Positions 1 through 11,460 of a stretch of DNA of 37,827 bases are shown in pieces; positions within the stretch are counted from its first letter, which is position 1; every line of letters starts with the position of its first letter. A program made the position numbers and the translations under genes. Below the pieces are notes generated by a model that was not told the DNA's origin, searched no databases, and saw only the letters and a program-made list of their open reading frames with translations. Location: contig NZ_JABBMT010000033.1 in the NCBI RefSeq assembly GCF_012927645.1, forward strand, positions 1-37,827, given 5' to 3'. The DNA comes from Pseudoalteromonas arctica (GTDB lineage Bacteria; Pseudomonadota; Gammaproteobacteria; Enterobacterales; Alteromonadaceae).

Positions 1-1
1 G

Positions 2-112
2 ATACACCGTGTACTAAAGCTACTAGCGGTAAATTGTAAGCGTCAATCCATTGAAAAAGAAAGTGACATTTGCCGTTTTAAAATAGGAAGTTACGCGATC
101 AACGTTCCTTAA
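2..112 (+). other. Possible 3' end of a gene cut by the window edge
   Basis: A frame is open from base 2 to a TAA at 110-112 and would encode about 36 C-terminal residues rich in Lys, Arg and Ile (for example KRQSIEKESD). No family is recognised. The opposite strand also has an open stretch here, without a start codon, so coding on either strand is uncertain. The stop overlaps the end of the leftward gene at 109-438, which would make the two genes convergent. Confidence 0.2.
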
Positions 113-438
113 GAACTAAGGTATGAACAATAACTAACAATCTCTTTTTCTAAGTTTTCGAATTTATCTTTAATATCCCGATTAAGTTGCTGAAAGCAAC
201 AACATTGAAGCTTTTTATGTATATAATCTATTAATACCTTCTCAATTAAATCAGACAAATAATACGATGGAGCCTCTTCATTTGTGTCATAAAAAGCAGC
301 AATGGCACTCGATACTACTTTTAATATTGTGTTATCAAACTTACCTTCATTTACCCGGGTCGCTTTTTTAGCCCAACCAATAATGATTTCTTTGTTTTTA
401 TCTTCTTTTTCACGCTCTATTTTTTTTAATTTAATCAT
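109..438 (-). CDS. Hypothetical 109-residue protein
   Basis: I do not recognise this protein. It starts with a very Lys/Glu-rich segment (MIKLKKIEREKEDKNKE), then has a mixed, probably helical body, with an unusual Cys cluster (QCCCFQQ) near residues 78-84. There is no signal peptide and no clear membrane segment. The ATG at 436-438 is preceded on the minus strand by AAGGA, a plausible ribosome binding site, which supports expression. It is isolated: no operon partner is visible, and the AT-rich spacer to its right (439-554) shows no structure. It could be an accessory gene, or a small cytosolic protein known only as a hypothetical in related genomes. Confidence 0.5.
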   Translation of the reverse strand: MIKLKKIEREKEDKNKEIIIGWAKKATRVNEGKFDNTILKVVSSAIAAFYDTNEEAPSYYLSDLIEKVLIDYIHKKLQCCCFQQLNRDIKDKFENLEKEIVSYCSYLSS

Positions 439-554
439 TCCAAAATCCTTTTAAATTAATAGCAATCAATGTTGCTCGTTAACAATAATTCATTACTTCC
501 CTAAAATAAAAACACTAGCCCTCTTATAACTCATCTATAAATTCACTCGGGCAA

Positions 555-584
555 CTGAAAGCTGACGGCTTATAGCTTACAGCT
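555..584. repeat. Short tandem heptamer array
   Basis: Four consecutive degenerate 7-base units (CTGAAAG, CTGACGG, CTTATAG, CTTACAG) fit the pattern CT-K-A-N-R-G. The array sits just beyond the stop codon of the leftward lipoprotein gene. Short AGCT-rich heptamer arrays of this kind are an intergenic repeat style rather than coding sequence. Confidence 0.5.
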
Positions 585-585
585 C

Positions 586-1035
586 TCACTTCTTCGTTAT
601 CGTCACTTTTGGTTCATTGTAATTACGATAGTCGATGCTGACGATGTAGCTGCCTTTGATTGCTGGGGTGAAGCTAAAGTAATTATAGATGGTATTACAA
701 TCGGCGGTGGCGGCTTGGCCGAGTATTAATGATTGTCCTGCGGGTGCGGCTTCGCTATAACCACAATTGTAGCCTTCGCTAAAGTCGGCGTCGGCGATTT
801 TAAATTCGTAGACTTTACCCGGTGTTGAAAACTTCACATTGGCTTGGTAAATCGCGGGGGCAACTTGCTCAAACTGATATTGTGGCTCTGCGTCCCATAA
901 GGTGAAGTCACCGCGTAAGTACATAGTACGGTCAAGCTCTTTACTTGGTAGTACATCGCTAATATCAGGCATTTGTATTTGGCTCGAACATGCGGTTAAT
1001 AAGCTAACTACCGCAAGCGTTAAAATACGTTTCAT
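586..1035 (-). CDS. Small outer-membrane-type lipoprotein with a possible carbohydrate-binding fold
   Basis: This 149-residue protein has a lipoprotein signal: Lys/Arg near the N-terminus, a hydrophobic stretch and the lipobox LTAC with the lipidated Cys at residue 16, followed by Ser-Ser (no Asp at +2, so probable outer-membrane sorting). The mature part contains YLRGDFTLWD and later KVYEFKIAD, patterns reminiscent of the beta-sandwich modules attached to pullulanases and alpha-glucan enzymes. That similarity is my inference. Two Cys (in GYNCGY and TADCNT) could form a disulfide. The start is supported by AGAGG upstream. It follows glyS on the same strand but is separated from it by a strong terminator hairpin, so it probably has its own promoter or depends on read-through. 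Confidence 0.75.
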   Translation of the reverse strand: MKRILTLAVVSLLTACSSQIQMPDISDVLPSKELDRTMYLRGDFTLWDAEPQYQFEQVAPAIYQANVKFSTPGKVYEFKIADADFSEGYNCGYSEAAPAGQSLILGQAATADCNTIYNYFSFTPAIKGSYIVSIDYRNYNEPKVTITKK

Positions 1036-1052
1036 AGGTTAACCTCTTATAC

Positions 1053-1081
1053 AAAAAAGCCAGCATAGCTGCTGGCTTTTT
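1053..1081 (-). terminator. Rho-independent terminator downstream of glyS
   Basis: A 12-bp stem (AAAAAGCCAGCA paired with TGCTGGCTTTTT) encloses a 4-base loop and is followed by a T-run on the minus strand. It lies 15 bases past the glyS stop. The A/T tracts are symmetrical, so it could also act on the plus strand. It occupies the 5' leader of the small lipoprotein gene. Confidence 0.85.
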
Positions 1082-1095
1082 AAGCTAAGCTGAAC

Positions 1096-3165
1096 TTACT
1101 TCTGTAGTACAGAAATATCAGCAATATCTAAAAATAAGCCACTTAATTGGCTGAGTAATGCTAAACGGTTTTGTTTCACGGCTTCATCGTCCGCCATTAC
1201 CATCACATTATCAAAGAAGTTATCAACACTTTCGCGGATACCCGCTAATTGCGCTAATGCTTCTTGGTAATCGCCTGCGGCATATAATGGGGCAAGATCA
1301 GTTGCGAACTTAGCAACCTGTGAAGCAAGTACTTTTTCTGCATCATCACTTAGTAAGCTCTCATCGACCTTACCTTGGCTTGTAATGTCATTCTTAGCCA
1401 ATATGTTACTTACGCGCTTATTCGCTGCTGCAAGTGCTTCTGCAGCGTCTAATGTACGGAAGTGACTTACCGCTTTAACTCGGCGGTCAAAATCAACAGG
1501 CTTAGTCGGGCGACGTGCAAGCACAGCTTGAATAACGTCTACTTGAATGCCTTCGTCTTGGTACCAAGCGCGGAAACGCCCTAGCATAAACTCAAACACA
1601 TCGGCAGATACATTTAGGTTAGTTAGCTTTTCGCCAAATAAGCTTTGTGATTTAGCAACAAGGTCTAGGATATCTAATGGCAGCTCTTTTTCTACCATGA
1701 TACGCAACGCACCAATCGCAGCACGACGAAGTGCAAACGGGTCTTTATCGCCTTTTGGTGCTTGGCCAATTCCGAATATACCTACGAGCGTGTCAAACTT
1801 ATCTGCGATAGCAACCGCACAACTGATCAAGTTTGTTGGTAAGCTGTCACCTGCAAAGCGTGGCATGTATTGCTCATTTTGTGCCATGGCTACATCTTCA
1901 GCTTCACCGTCATGGCGTGCGTAATGCATGCCCATAACACCTTGTACGTCGGTAAACTCCATTACCATCTCGGTCATTAAGTCTGTTTTACTTAGTAAGC
2001 CGGCACGCTCTGCCAGTGCTTTATCTGCACCGAGTTGCTCTGCAATGTAACCTGCTAGCCCACTGATACGTTCAGATTTATGTTTTAATGTACCCAGCTG
2101 CTTTTGGAACAATACGCTATCTAGTGACTCTAAACGGCTTTCTAGGGTTTTCTTTTTGTCTGTTTCAAAGAAGAACTGCGCATCCGCTAAGCGTGGACGT
2201 ACAACTTTTTCGTTACCAGCGATAACTACACTTGGTTTTTTACTTTCGATGTTTGAAACGAACAAAAACTTATTAAGTAGCTTGCCATCTTGATCAAGTA
2301 ACGGGAAGTATTTTTGGTCGTCTTTCATGGTGTAGATCAGCGCTTCTGCTGGTACATCTAAAAACGCTTCTTCGAAAGTTGCTGTTAGGGTAACTGGCCA
2401 TTCAACTAAAGAGGTTACTTCTTCTAGTAAATCTTCATCCATGGCAACCACAGCGTTTACTGCTTTTGCGGCAGTTTCAATTTGGCTGCGAATTTGTGCT
2501 TTACGTTCCTCGTAATCGGCAACAACGTGTGCAGATTTAAGTACGTCAAAAACTTCATCAGCATGGTTAATGCTAATTCTTTCTGGGTGATGAAAACGAT
2601 GCCCTTGAAGCTGATTACTTATCGCTTTACCAAGTACCTCGCCTTCAATAAGTTTATCGCCAAACAAAATTGTTGCTGTATGAACAGGACGAATAAATTG
2701 TGTTTTATTCGCGCCCCAACGCATTGGCTTTGGAATAGGCAATTTTGCTAACGCTTTATTCACCACGTCATTTAGCAAAGCAGTGGTTTCTTTACCTGCT
2801 ACTTTAGCAATGTGTAACAACCACGCACCTTTATCTGTTTCAAGAGTTTGTGCGTCTTTAACATCAATACCACAACCGCGCGCCCAACCCATGGCCGCTT
2901 TAGTTGGATTGCCTTCACTGTCAAATGCAGCTTTTGTTGCAGGCCCACGTTTCTCAACTTCTTTATCTTGTTGTTTGGCTTCAAGCGCTTTTACTTGTAA
3001 GCCTAAACGACGTGGTGATGCATACCAACTTACACCTTGATGAGAAAGCTCTAAGCTTTCAAGTTCTGCTGCTAGGTTTTCAGCAAATGCCTCTGCAAGT
3101 TTTCGCAGTGCTTTTGGTGGCAACTCTTCGGTTCCAATTTCTACTAATAAATTTTGTGCTGACAT
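1096..3165 (-). CDS. glyS: Glycine--tRNA ligase beta subunit
   Basis: This 689-residue protein is the beta chain of the alpha2beta2 bacterial glycyl-tRNA synthetase, which charges tRNA-Gly in the cytoplasm. The N-terminus ([15 protein letters not shown]) is diagnostic of the family, as are [15 protein letters not shown] and the run beginning [16 protein letters not shown]. The C-terminal part carries the DALR-type tRNA/anticodon-binding region. The length matches the E. coli protein (689 residues). The ATG lies 2 bases after the glyQ stop on the same strand, so the two subunits are almost certainly co-transcribed and translationally coupled. A strong terminator follows the stop codon. Confidence 0.97.
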   Translation of the reverse strand: MSAQNLLVEIGTEELPPKALRKLAEAFAENLAAELESLELSHQGVSWYASPRRLGLQVKALEAKQQDKEVEKRGPATKAAFDSEGNPTKAAMGWARGCGIDVKDAQTLETDKGAWLLHIAKVAGKETTALLNDVVNKALAKLPIPKPMRWGANKTQFIRPVHTATILFGDKLIEGEVLGKAISNQLQGHRFHHPERISINHADEVFDVLKSAHVVADYEERKAQIRSQIETAAKAVNAVVAMDEDLLEEVTSLVEWPVTLTATFEEAFLDVPAEALIYTMKDDQKYFPLLDQDGKLLNKFLFVSNIESKKPSVVIAGNEKVVRPRLADAQFFFETDKKKTLESRLESLDSVLFQKQLGTLKHKSERISGLAGYIAEQLGADKALAERAGLLSKTDLMTEMVMEFTDVQGVMGMHYARHDGEAEDVAMAQNEQYMPRFAGDSLPTNLISCAVAIADKFDTLVGIFGIGQAPKGDKDPFALRRAAIGALRIMVEKELPLDILDLVAKSQSLFGEKLTNLNVSADVFEFMLGRFRAWYQDEGIQVDVIQAVLARRPTKPVDFDRRVKAVSHFRTLDAAEALAAANKRVSNILAKNDITSQGKVDESLLSDDAEKVLASQVAKFATDLAPLYAAGDYQEALAQLAGIRESVDNFFDNVMVMADDEAVKQNRLALLSQLSGLFLDIADISVLQK

Positions 3166-3167
3166 GC

Positions 3168-4067
3168 TTAATCCTTACAAAGCGGGAAGCCAAGCGCTTC
3201 GCGAGCATCATAATAACTTTGTGCACATGCTTTAGATAAGGCACGAACACGTAAAATATAACGTTGGCGTTCAGTCACTGAGATCGCGTGACGCGCATCA
3301 AGTAAGTTAAATGCATGCGAGGCTTTCATCACTTGCTCATAGGCCGGCAATGGTAAGTTCGCTTCAATGAGCTTTTGGCTTTGCGCTTCATATTTATCAA
3401 ACTGTGCAAACAAGTCTTCAACGTTAGCGTGCTCAAAGTTGTATTTCGATTGCTCTACTTCGTTTTGGTGAAAAACGTCACCATAGGTAACGCGCCCCAT
3501 CGGACCGTCAGCCCAAACAAGGTCATAAATACTGTCTACGCCTTGTATGTACATAGCTAAACGTTCAAGGCCGTAAGTAATTTCACCGGTCACGGGTGAG
3601 CACTCAATGCCGCCTACCTGTTGAAAGTAAGTAAACTGCGTTACTTCCATACCATTTAACCAAATTTCCCAACCTAGACCCCACGCACCTAATGTAGGTG
3701 ATTCCCAGTTGTCTTCTACGAAACGCACCTCATCAGTTAGCGTATCTATACCTACAGCGGCTAAAGAGCCTAAGTAAAGCTCTTGGATGTTCTCTGGTGA
3801 TGGTTTTAACACTACTTGGAACTGGTAGTAATGTTGCAGGCGGTTTGGATTCTCACCATAACGGCCATCGGTAGGACGACGACATGGTTGTACGTATGCA
3901 CTCGACATTGGCTCAGGACCAATAGACTTTAAGAATGTTTGTGGGTGGAATGTACCTGCGCCAACTTCCATATCAAGTGGCTGAATGATGACACAGCCTT
4001 GCTGTGCCCAGTAATCCTGTAAAGCCAGGATCAAACCTTGAAAGGTTTTAACGTCATATTTTTGCAT
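3168..4067 (-). CDS. glyQ: Glycine--tRNA ligase alpha subunit
   Basis: This 299-residue protein is the catalytic alpha chain of tetrameric glycyl-tRNA synthetase. It carries out ATP-dependent glycine activation and forms the active enzyme only with the GlyS beta chain. Clear family blocks are [19 protein letters not shown] at the N-terminus, the class II motif-2 region around [20 protein letters not shown] (about residues 61-80) and the motif-3-like [18 protein letters not shown]. The length is typical. It is the first gene of the glyQ-glyS operon, with a probable promoter just upstream. The Shine-Dalgarno sequence before the ATG is weak, but the N-terminus aligns with the family without extension. 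Confidence 0.97.
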   Translation of the reverse strand: MQKYDVKTFQGLILALQDYWAQQGCVIIQPLDMEVGAGTFHPQTFLKSIGPEPMSSAYVQPCRRPTDGRYGENPNRLQHYYQFQVVLKPSPENIQELYLGSLAAVGIDTLTDEVRFVEDNWESPTLGAWGLGWEIWLNGMEVTQFTYFQQVGGIECSPVTGEITYGLERLAMYIQGVDSIYDLVWADGPMGRVTYGDVFHQNEVEQSKYNFEHANVEDLFAQFDKYEAQSQKLIEANLPLPAYEQVMKASHAFNLLDARHAISVTERQRYILRVRALSKACAQSYYDAREALGFPLCKD

Positions 4068-4113
4068 ATTTGGCTTTTAGTATCTGCTGTGATGTAGCGT
4101 GAAAATTACCCTC

Positions 4114-4142
4114 AGTATACCTTGTGCGTAGTCATGTTTTAA
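4114..4142 (-). promoter_or_regulatory. Probable glyQ promoter
   Basis: Read on the minus strand, a good -10 hexamer TATACT is preceded 17 bases upstream by a weak -35 TTAAAA, about 47 bases before the glyQ start codon. The assignment is by consensus only. Confidence 0.45.
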
Positions 4143-4166
4143 GCAGTTTGTGCAATTGCAGCCAAT

Positions 4167-4190
4167 AAAAAAGGAGCCTTTGGGCTCCCT
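4167..4190 (-). terminator. Rho-independent terminator of the dnaA-dnaN-recF-gyrB operon
   Basis: On the minus strand the stem GGAGCC-CAAA-GGCTCC is followed directly by a run of six T residues. It lies about 20 bases beyond the gyrB stop codon and just ahead of the glyQ promoter region. Confidence 0.85.
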
Positions 4191-4210
4191 TTCAAAACTA
4201 TTACTAGCAA

Positions 4211-6649
<2,439 letters not shown>

Positions 6650-7744
6650 TTATCTTGTTATTAGGTTGCCATGTTTCACGTGGAACATTTGTAGTTCTCG
6701 TTGCATGGGTTCCACCACAGCAGAAATACTTTCAGATTGAATTGTAGAGATAAATATTTGAGAGCTACAGTGCGACAATAATTGTCCTACTTTCTCTTTC
6801 GTATCTTCCCCTAACTCTGAAGGTAGATCATCTATTAGCAATATTGATTGCTTTTCTGTCTCTGACTCAATCAAACTATTTTGCGTTACTTTTAACGCAT
6901 AAAGCAATAGTTTCAATTGACCGCGTGAAAAGGTGTTTTCCACACTGCTGCCAGCGACACTAAAACCGAAATCAGCTTTATGCGGCCCTTTATTTGTAAA
7001 ACCTTGGCGACTATCACGCTCAAAGCTTTGTTCGAGAGCATCGGCTAGAGATTCATTCTCTTTCCAACCAGCATAAAAACTTATTTCTAAATCGCGTATA
7101 AGCGTTAAATCTGCACACATTTTATCAAAAAATTGCTGCTTAAACCTACTTATATACGCAATTCGTAAATTATTTATTTGGTCAGCCAGTCTAACAAATT
7201 CTTTATCCCAAAACTTGATTTGATCAAAATAATTCTTAGGCTTACTTTTCAATAATGCATTACGTTGCTTTAATACTTTATTGAATGATTGCCACAAATA
7301 AAAAAAGTCTTGTTCCACGTGGAACAATCCTAAATCTAAAAATTTTCGGCGTTCTTTTGGTCCACCAAAAAACAACGAATAGCTTTCAGGGGTGATCACT
7401 TGTACTGGCATTAATTGGGCAAGTTCAGACACTCGACGACTAGACTTACCCTGTATTTTTAATTCTGTCTCACCACTTAAAGTCTTACTAATACCAATTG
7501 GAATTGATAAGTTATAAAGTGATTTACGACCATGAATGGTAAATTTTTCTTTATAGTGCGTAATGATACTTTTGTGCTTTGGCGTACGAAAAGACTTGCC
7601 ATGAGAAAGGTAATAAATAGCCTCTAAAAGGCTGGTTTTTCCACTGCCATTTTCACCATAAATTATGTTAATACCATTCACTGGTTCTACAGTGAGTGCC
7701 TCAATATTACGAAAATTATTGAGGCTCAAATGACTTAAACTCAT
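6650..7744 (-). CDS. recF: DNA replication and repair protein RecF
   Basis: This 364-residue SMC-like ATPase loads RecA at single-strand gaps together with RecO and RecR. The Walker A motif GENGSGKTS is at residues 30-38, the ABC signature region is SRGQLKLLLYAL, and Walker B is ILLIDDLPSEL. The start lies 6 bases after the dnaN stop and the stop lies 12 bases before the preferred gyrB start, as in the usual dnaA-dnaN-recF-gyrB operon. Two parS-type palindromes are embedded in the reading frame: one encodes FHVKH near the C-terminus, the other FHVEQ in the middle. The extreme C-terminus (MFHVKHGNLITR) therefore looks shaped by the DNA site as much as by the protein. Confidence 0.96.
   Translation of the reverse strand: MSLSHLSLNNFRNIEALTVEPVNGINIIYGENGSGKTSLLEAIYYLSHGKSFRTPKHKSIITHYKEKFTIHGRKSLYNLSIPIGISKTLSGETELKIQGKSSRRVSELAQLMPVQVITPESYSLFFGGPKERRKFLDLGLFHVEQDFFYLWQSFNKVLKQRNALLKSKPKNYFDQIKFWDKEFVRLADQINNLRIAYISRFKQQFFDKMCADLTLIRDLEISFYAGWKENESLADALEQSFERDSRQGFTNKGPHKADFGFSVAGSSVENTFSRGQLKLLLYALKVTQNSLIESETEKQSILLIDDLPSELGEDTKEKVGQLLSHCSSQIFISTIQSESISAVVEPMQRELQMFHVKHGNLITR
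6672..6687. other. parS centromere site, copy 1 (in recF)
   Basis: The 16-mer TGTTTCACGTGGAACA differs at one position from the general bacterial parS consensus TGTTTCACGTGAAACA. ParB binds such sites to organise origin segregation. It is about 15 kb from oriC, and parA and parB are encoded on the other side of oriC in this window. Confidence 0.85.
7311..7326. other. parS centromere site, copy 2 (in recF)
   Basis: TGTTCCACGTGGAACA is a perfect 16-base palindrome. It matches the parS variant I know from Pseudomonas. It lies 639 bases from copy 1, inside the recF coding sequence, where it encodes FHVEQ. Confidence 0.88.
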
Positions 7745-7750
7745 AGTGCC

Positions 7751-8854
7751 TTATAAGCGCATTGGCATAACAACGTACATGGCTTCTTCATCGCCAGCAC
7801 CTTCTATCAGTGCGCTACTATTCGAATCAGCAAGCGTAAATAAAACGTCTTCCGTTTTAAGTGTGTTCAATACATCAAGTACATAAGAAACGTTAAAACC
7901 AATTTCTAAGTCATCACCTTGATAATTTACCTCAACCACTTCTTCAGCCTGCTCTTGCTCTGGGTTGTTTGCAGTTATTTTTAGCAAACCTTCAGAAAGG
8001 TTTAGTCGAACCCCTCTAAACTTTTCGTTCGATAAAATAGAGACACGTTGAAAAGCACTACGTAACCACTCACGGTTTGCGGTAATTACTTTGTCGCCAC
8101 CGCGTGGCAATACTCGGCGGTAATCAGGAAAACGCCCATCAACTAATTTACTAGTAAAAGTAAACTCTGTATCTAAAATACGAATATGATTTGCACCAAA
8201 TTGAATGGTTACCAATTCATCATCAGCAACCATAAGTCGCATAATTTCTTGCACGCCTTTGCGTGGAATAATTAGCTGACGCTGAGTATTTAACGATTGC
8301 GGTAATTGCTTTTGCGCAATAGCTAAACGGTGACCATCAGTGGCCACTGTTTTTATATCAGCATTATCTACTTCAAACGACATACCATTTAAGTAATAGC
8401 GTACATCTTGATTGGCCATCGAAAAGTGGGTGCTTTCAAGTAACTTTCGCAGCTCTAAGCGCGTTAGTTGAAATTCAACTTCACCATCCCACCGCTCAAG
8501 ATTAGGAAAATCTTCCGCAGCGAGTGTCGTTAATGAAAAGCGGCTTTTTCCACTGGTCAGTAATAGTTGGTGATCTTGACTGCTCAATGTTAAATCTGAA
8601 CCGTCTGGCAGACTTTTACAAATATCGAGTAATTTTTTAGCTGGCAAAGTCAATTTTGCATCAGCGGTATCATCGCCAACAAAAACCTTTGCGACAAGTT
8701 CAATTTCAAGGTCTGTGCCAGTCATTGAAAGTTCGCCATTTTCAACCTCTAACAAAACGTTAGATAAAATTGGCAAGGTATGTTTGCGCTCAATTGCACC
8801 AGATACTTGCACCAAAGGTTTTAAAAACTGTTCTCTTGATATAGTTATTTGCAT
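7751..8854 (-). CDS. dnaN: DNA polymerase III beta sliding clamp
   Basis: This 367-residue clamp subunit dimerises around DNA and tethers polymerase III and other clamp-binding proteins. The N-terminal fold starts MQITISREQFLKPLVQVSGA. The conserved blocks NVLLEVENGELSMTGTDLE, ATDGHRLA and the C-terminal end YVVMPMRL are all present, giving three repeated clamp domains at the normal length. It lies 13 bases after the dnaA stop and 6 bases before recF, so it is co-transcribed with both. Confidence 0.97.
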   Translation of the reverse strand: MQITISREQFLKPLVQVSGAIERKHTLPILSNVLLEVENGELSMTGTDLEIELVAKVFVGDDTADAKLTLPAKKLLDICKSLPDGSDLTLSSQDHQLLLTSGKSRFSLTTLAAEDFPNLERWDGEVEFQLTRLELRKLLESTHFSMANQDVRYYLNGMSFEVDNADIKTVATDGHRLAIAQKQLPQSLNTQRQLIIPRKGVQEIMRLMVADDELVTIQFGANHIRILDTEFTFTSKLVDGRFPDYRRVLPRGGDKVITANREWLRSAFQRVSILSNEKFRGVRLNLSEGLLKITANNPEQEQAEEVVEVNYQGDDLEIGFNVSYVLDVLNTLKTEDVLFTLADSNSSALIEGAGDEEAMYVVMPMRL

Positions 8855-8867
8855 AATAAAGTCAGCC

Positions 8868-10259
8868 CTAAGATGACAATGTTCTTATTAGGTTTTGGTA
8901 ATCTTCTTTCACTTCGTGGCTTTCATCACGTAGTGATTTAATCTTTCTGCACGCATGTAATACAGTGGTGTGGTCGCGACCACCAAAGGCATCTCCAATC
9001 TCAGGTAAACTATGATTGGTGAGCTCTTTAGACAATGCCATAGCAACTTGGCGAGGCCTTGCGATAGAGCGGCTACGGCGCTTAGATAGCAGATCTGATA
9101 CGCGAATACGATAATATTCAGCAACCGTACGTTGAATATTGTCTATCGTGACCAGTTTATCCTGTAAAGCCAGTAAATCACGCAGTGCTTCTTTTACAAA
9201 GTCGATCGAAATTGGCCGACCAGTAAAGTTTGCATTGGCAATTACACGATTAAGCGCACCCTCTAACTCACGCACATTTGAACGTAATTTTTTAGCGATA
9301 AAAAAGGCCACTTCGTGAGGTAAATTAATTTTACTCTGCTGGGCTTTTTTCATCAAAATAGCCACTCGCGTTTCAAGCTCTGGTGGCTCAATCGCAATGG
9401 TTAAACCCCAACCAAAACGTGATTTAAGGCGATCTTCAACCCCTTCTATCTCTTTTGGATAACGATCTGAGGTTAAAATGATTTGTTGGTTACCTTCAAG
9501 TAATGCATTGAAAGTATGAAAGAATTCTTCTTGAGAGCGTTCTTTGTTAGCAAAAAATTGAATATCATCGATCATTAAAGCATCAACACTGCGGTAATAA
9601 CGTTTAAACTCCTCGATAGCGTTATTTTGTAGGGCTTTAACCATATCTTGCACAAAACGCTCTGAGTGCATATAAACAATTTTTGCATCTGGCTTATTTG
9701 CCATAATGCCATTGCCAACTGCATGTAATAAATGCGTTTTACCTAAACCCGTTCCACCATATATAAATACCGGGTTAAAGGCAGCACCCGGGTTATCCGC
9801 AACTTGCGTCGCAGCAGCTTTTGCTAACTGGTTAGATTTACCTTCAACAAAACTATCAAAGGTATAGTTTTCTTTAATGTTTGATTTATAACCAGACTTA
9901 GGTGCAGGCTCAACCACAGCTTTAGCTGCTTTTGGTTGCTGCTTTGCTGCCGGCTGATTCATTGGGGTCGCAGAGCTAGTTGTTGCAGGCGTGATCACTT
10001 GCGCATTGTGGATTGGCTTGCTACCTACATCAAAGCGTAACTCTGGCGCTTCATCCTTACAAATCTCAACCAGTAATTCATTAATGCGGTTTAAGTACTT
10101 TTCTCTTACCCAATCAAGCACAAAGCGATTAGGCGCATAAATCGTCAGGGTATCTTCGGTACTTTCTGCTTGTAGTGGTCTTACCCACATACTGAACTGC
10201 TGCGAAGGCAGCTCATCTTGCAATACATATAAACAACTTTGCCAAACCGACAGATACAC
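8868..10259 (-). CDS. dnaA: Chromosomal replication initiator protein DnaA
   Basis: This 463-residue AAA+ initiator binds DnaA boxes and melts oriC. Domain I (residues 1 to about 80) starts with [20 protein letters not shown]. Domain II is a Pro/Ala/Lys-rich linker of roughly residues 85-125. Domain III carries Walker A GGTGLGKT at 168-175 and Walker B with Asp231-Asp232. Domain IV has the DnaA signature [15 protein letters not shown] near residues 428-442. The start is GTG at 10257-10259, supported by GGGAG 7 bases upstream. The length is usual for gammaproteobacteria. It is first in the dnaA-dnaN-recF-gyrB operon, and DnaA boxes upstream suggest autoregulation. Confidence 0.97.
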   Translation of the reverse strand: MYLSVWQSCLYVLQDELPSQQFSMWVRPLQAESTEDTLTIYAPNRFVLDWVREKYLNRINELLVEICKDEAPELRFDVGSKPIHNAQVITPATTSSATPMNQPAAKQQPKAAKAVVEPAPKSGYKSNIKENYTFDSFVEGKSNQLAKAAATQVADNPGAAFNPVFIYGGTGLGKTHLLHAVGNGIMANKPDAKIVYMHSERFVQDMVKALQNNAIEEFKRYYRSVDALMIDDIQFFANKERSQEEFFHTFNALLEGNQQIILTSDRYPKEIEGVEDRLKSRFGWGLTIAIEPPELETRVAILMKKAQQSKINLPHEVAFFIAKKLRSNVRELEGALNRVIANANFTGRPISIDFVKEALRDLLALQDKLVTIDNIQRTVAEYYRIRVSDLLSKRRSRSIARPRQVAMALSKELTNHSLPEIGDAFGGRDHTTVLHACRKIKSLRDESHEVKEDYQNLIRTLSS

Positions 10260-10766
10260 AGTTAAACTCCCAAAGACTTAGTATTTATTCTCGGTCATCT
10301 TTAGTGGCCGAAAATCATACATTTATTACTATTATTTAGGCAATTTATTAACCCAAGACCGAGTATTATGAATGCACTTTATCCACAAGTACAAGATTGA
10401 TTTTTTTGAAAAATATGATCTAGCTAAAAAAAACAACCAAGATATTGATTTTTAATAATAATTATTTTTAACTTCAAACTATGATCATAGCAAAAAAGGG
10501 CTTGGATCGCGATCAAATTATGTGATCTATTTTACTTACCCCAAGCTTTTATGCACTTTTTATACAGAGCCTGTGGAAAACTTCTTTAATATAAGGATCC
10601 TAGCAGATCCTGCCAACAGATCTATTATCGCCCCTCTATTATAAATGCGATTATGGTTGACTTTAAGGCACTTCATCGATAATATCTCGCGCTCGCAATG
10701 GCACCTGTGCCAGGATCGCGACCTGCATAGGATGTTTTAACCTTTAACCGATCGGATGGAATTGTT
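10260..10766. promoter_or_regulatory. Divergent dnaA/rpmH regulatory spacer with DnaA boxes
   Basis: There is no gene in this 507-base AT-rich spacer. It contains a perfect DnaA box TTATCCACA (10379-10387) and two one-mismatch boxes, TTATACAGA (10560-10568) and TGTGGAAAA (10572-10580, reverse orientation). Several GATC sites lie between 10417 and 10622. Near dnaA, an inverted pair ATTCTCGGTC (10287-10296) and GACCGAGTAT (10357-10366; nine of ten bases pair) brackets the likely dnaA promoter. The layout fits DnaA- and Dam-sensitive control of dnaA. I could not fix the dnaA -10/-35 with confidence. Confidence 0.75.
10657..10685 (+). promoter_or_regulatory. rpmH-rnpA operon promoter
   Basis: TTGACT, a 17-base spacer, then TAATAT. 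This near-consensus sigma70 promoter starts about 110 bases before rpmH, as expected for a highly expressed ribosomal protein gene. Confidence 0.75.
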
Positions 10767-10901
10767 ATGAAAAGAACTTTTCAACCTAGCGTTTTAAAAC
10801 GCAAACGTGCACACGGTTTCCGTGCTCGCATGGCAACTGTAAATGGCCGTAAAGTATTAGCTCGTCGCCGCGCTAAAGGCCGTAAAGTTCTTTCTGCTTA
10901 A
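10767..10901 (+). CDS. rpmH: 50S ribosomal protein L34
   Basis: This is a complete 44-residue reading frame ([20 protein letters not shown] to a C-terminal GRKVLSA), extremely rich in Arg and Lys as is normal for L34 of the large ribosomal subunit. The ribosome binding site GGATGGA lies at 10754-10760. It is followed after 7 bases by rnpA, the conserved rpmH-rnpA pairing, and has a strong upstream promoter. Its length is close to the 46 residues of E. coli L34. The gene is shorter than common ORF cut-offs and easily missed. Confidence 0.97.
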
Positions 10902-10908
10902 TATATAA

Positions 10909-11334
10909 GTGGAAGACTTTAACTTTGGCAGGGAGTTACGTCTGTTAACTCCCTCGCATTATTCTCGCATCTTTAATGAACCCGCTCGGGCCGCAACTCC
11001 TTTCTTTACCTTATTAGCAAAACCCAATGACCAAGCAAAACCTCGCTTAGGACTCACTGTCGCTAAAAAACGGGTTAAAAAAGCTTGCCAACGAAACCGT
11101 ATTAAACGTCTTGCTCGCGAAAGTTTTCGTTTAAACCAACACACTATTGATAATATCGATATTGTGCTGATGGTTAAAAGTGGTATTGATGAACAGTCAA
11201 ATGAAGAGCTAACTAAACAACTCACTAAATTATGGCGCAAGATTAACGAACGCTGTAAACCAGGTGCACCAAAACCACCGCCGTTTAAAAAACGCCCCAA
11301 CAAATCGGCTAAATCCAATAAACAGAGCCAATAG
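10909..11334 (+). CDS. rnpA: Ribonuclease P protein component
   Basis: This 141-residue protein subunit of RNase P assists the RNA subunit in 5' maturation of tRNAs. The family core is clear: FGRELRLLTPSHYSRIF, PRLGLTVAKKRVKKACQRNR and the RNR motif region RNRIKRLARESFR. The start is GTG at 10909, 7 bases after the rpmH stop. No good Shine-Dalgarno is visible, so translation is probably coupled to rpmH. After the usual end (around KLWRKINERCK, residue 117) there is an extra Lys/Pro-rich tail of about 24 residues (PGAPKPPPFKKRPNKSAK...) that E. coli RnpA lacks. Confidence 0.95.
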   Translation: MEDFNFGRELRLLTPSHYSRIFNEPARAATPFFTLLAKPNDQAKPRLGLTVAKKRVKKACQRNRIKRLARESFRLNQHTIDNIDIVLMVKSGIDEQSNEELTKQLTKLWRKINERCKPGAPKPPPFKKRPNKSAKSNKQSQ

Positions 11335-11460
11335 CAATAGAATTATAGGGTTAATTAAGGTATCTTTAGCTCACCTTTTAATCATGCATTTAAAATTCCA
11401 TTTTGGGCATTTAAATTCATGGTATCCATTCACTAAATATTACGCAGAGGCTTGAACACC

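Noticed and set aside
1..100. Minus-strand open frame at the left edge (reads like FQWIDAYNLPLVALVHG)
   Set aside because: It has no start codon after the preceding stop and competes with the plus-strand frame; neither can be confirmed without more sequence.
10959..11318. 119-residue antisense frame over rnpA
   Set aside because: It is a shadow of a well-supported gene, with no ribosome binding site and no recognisable domain.
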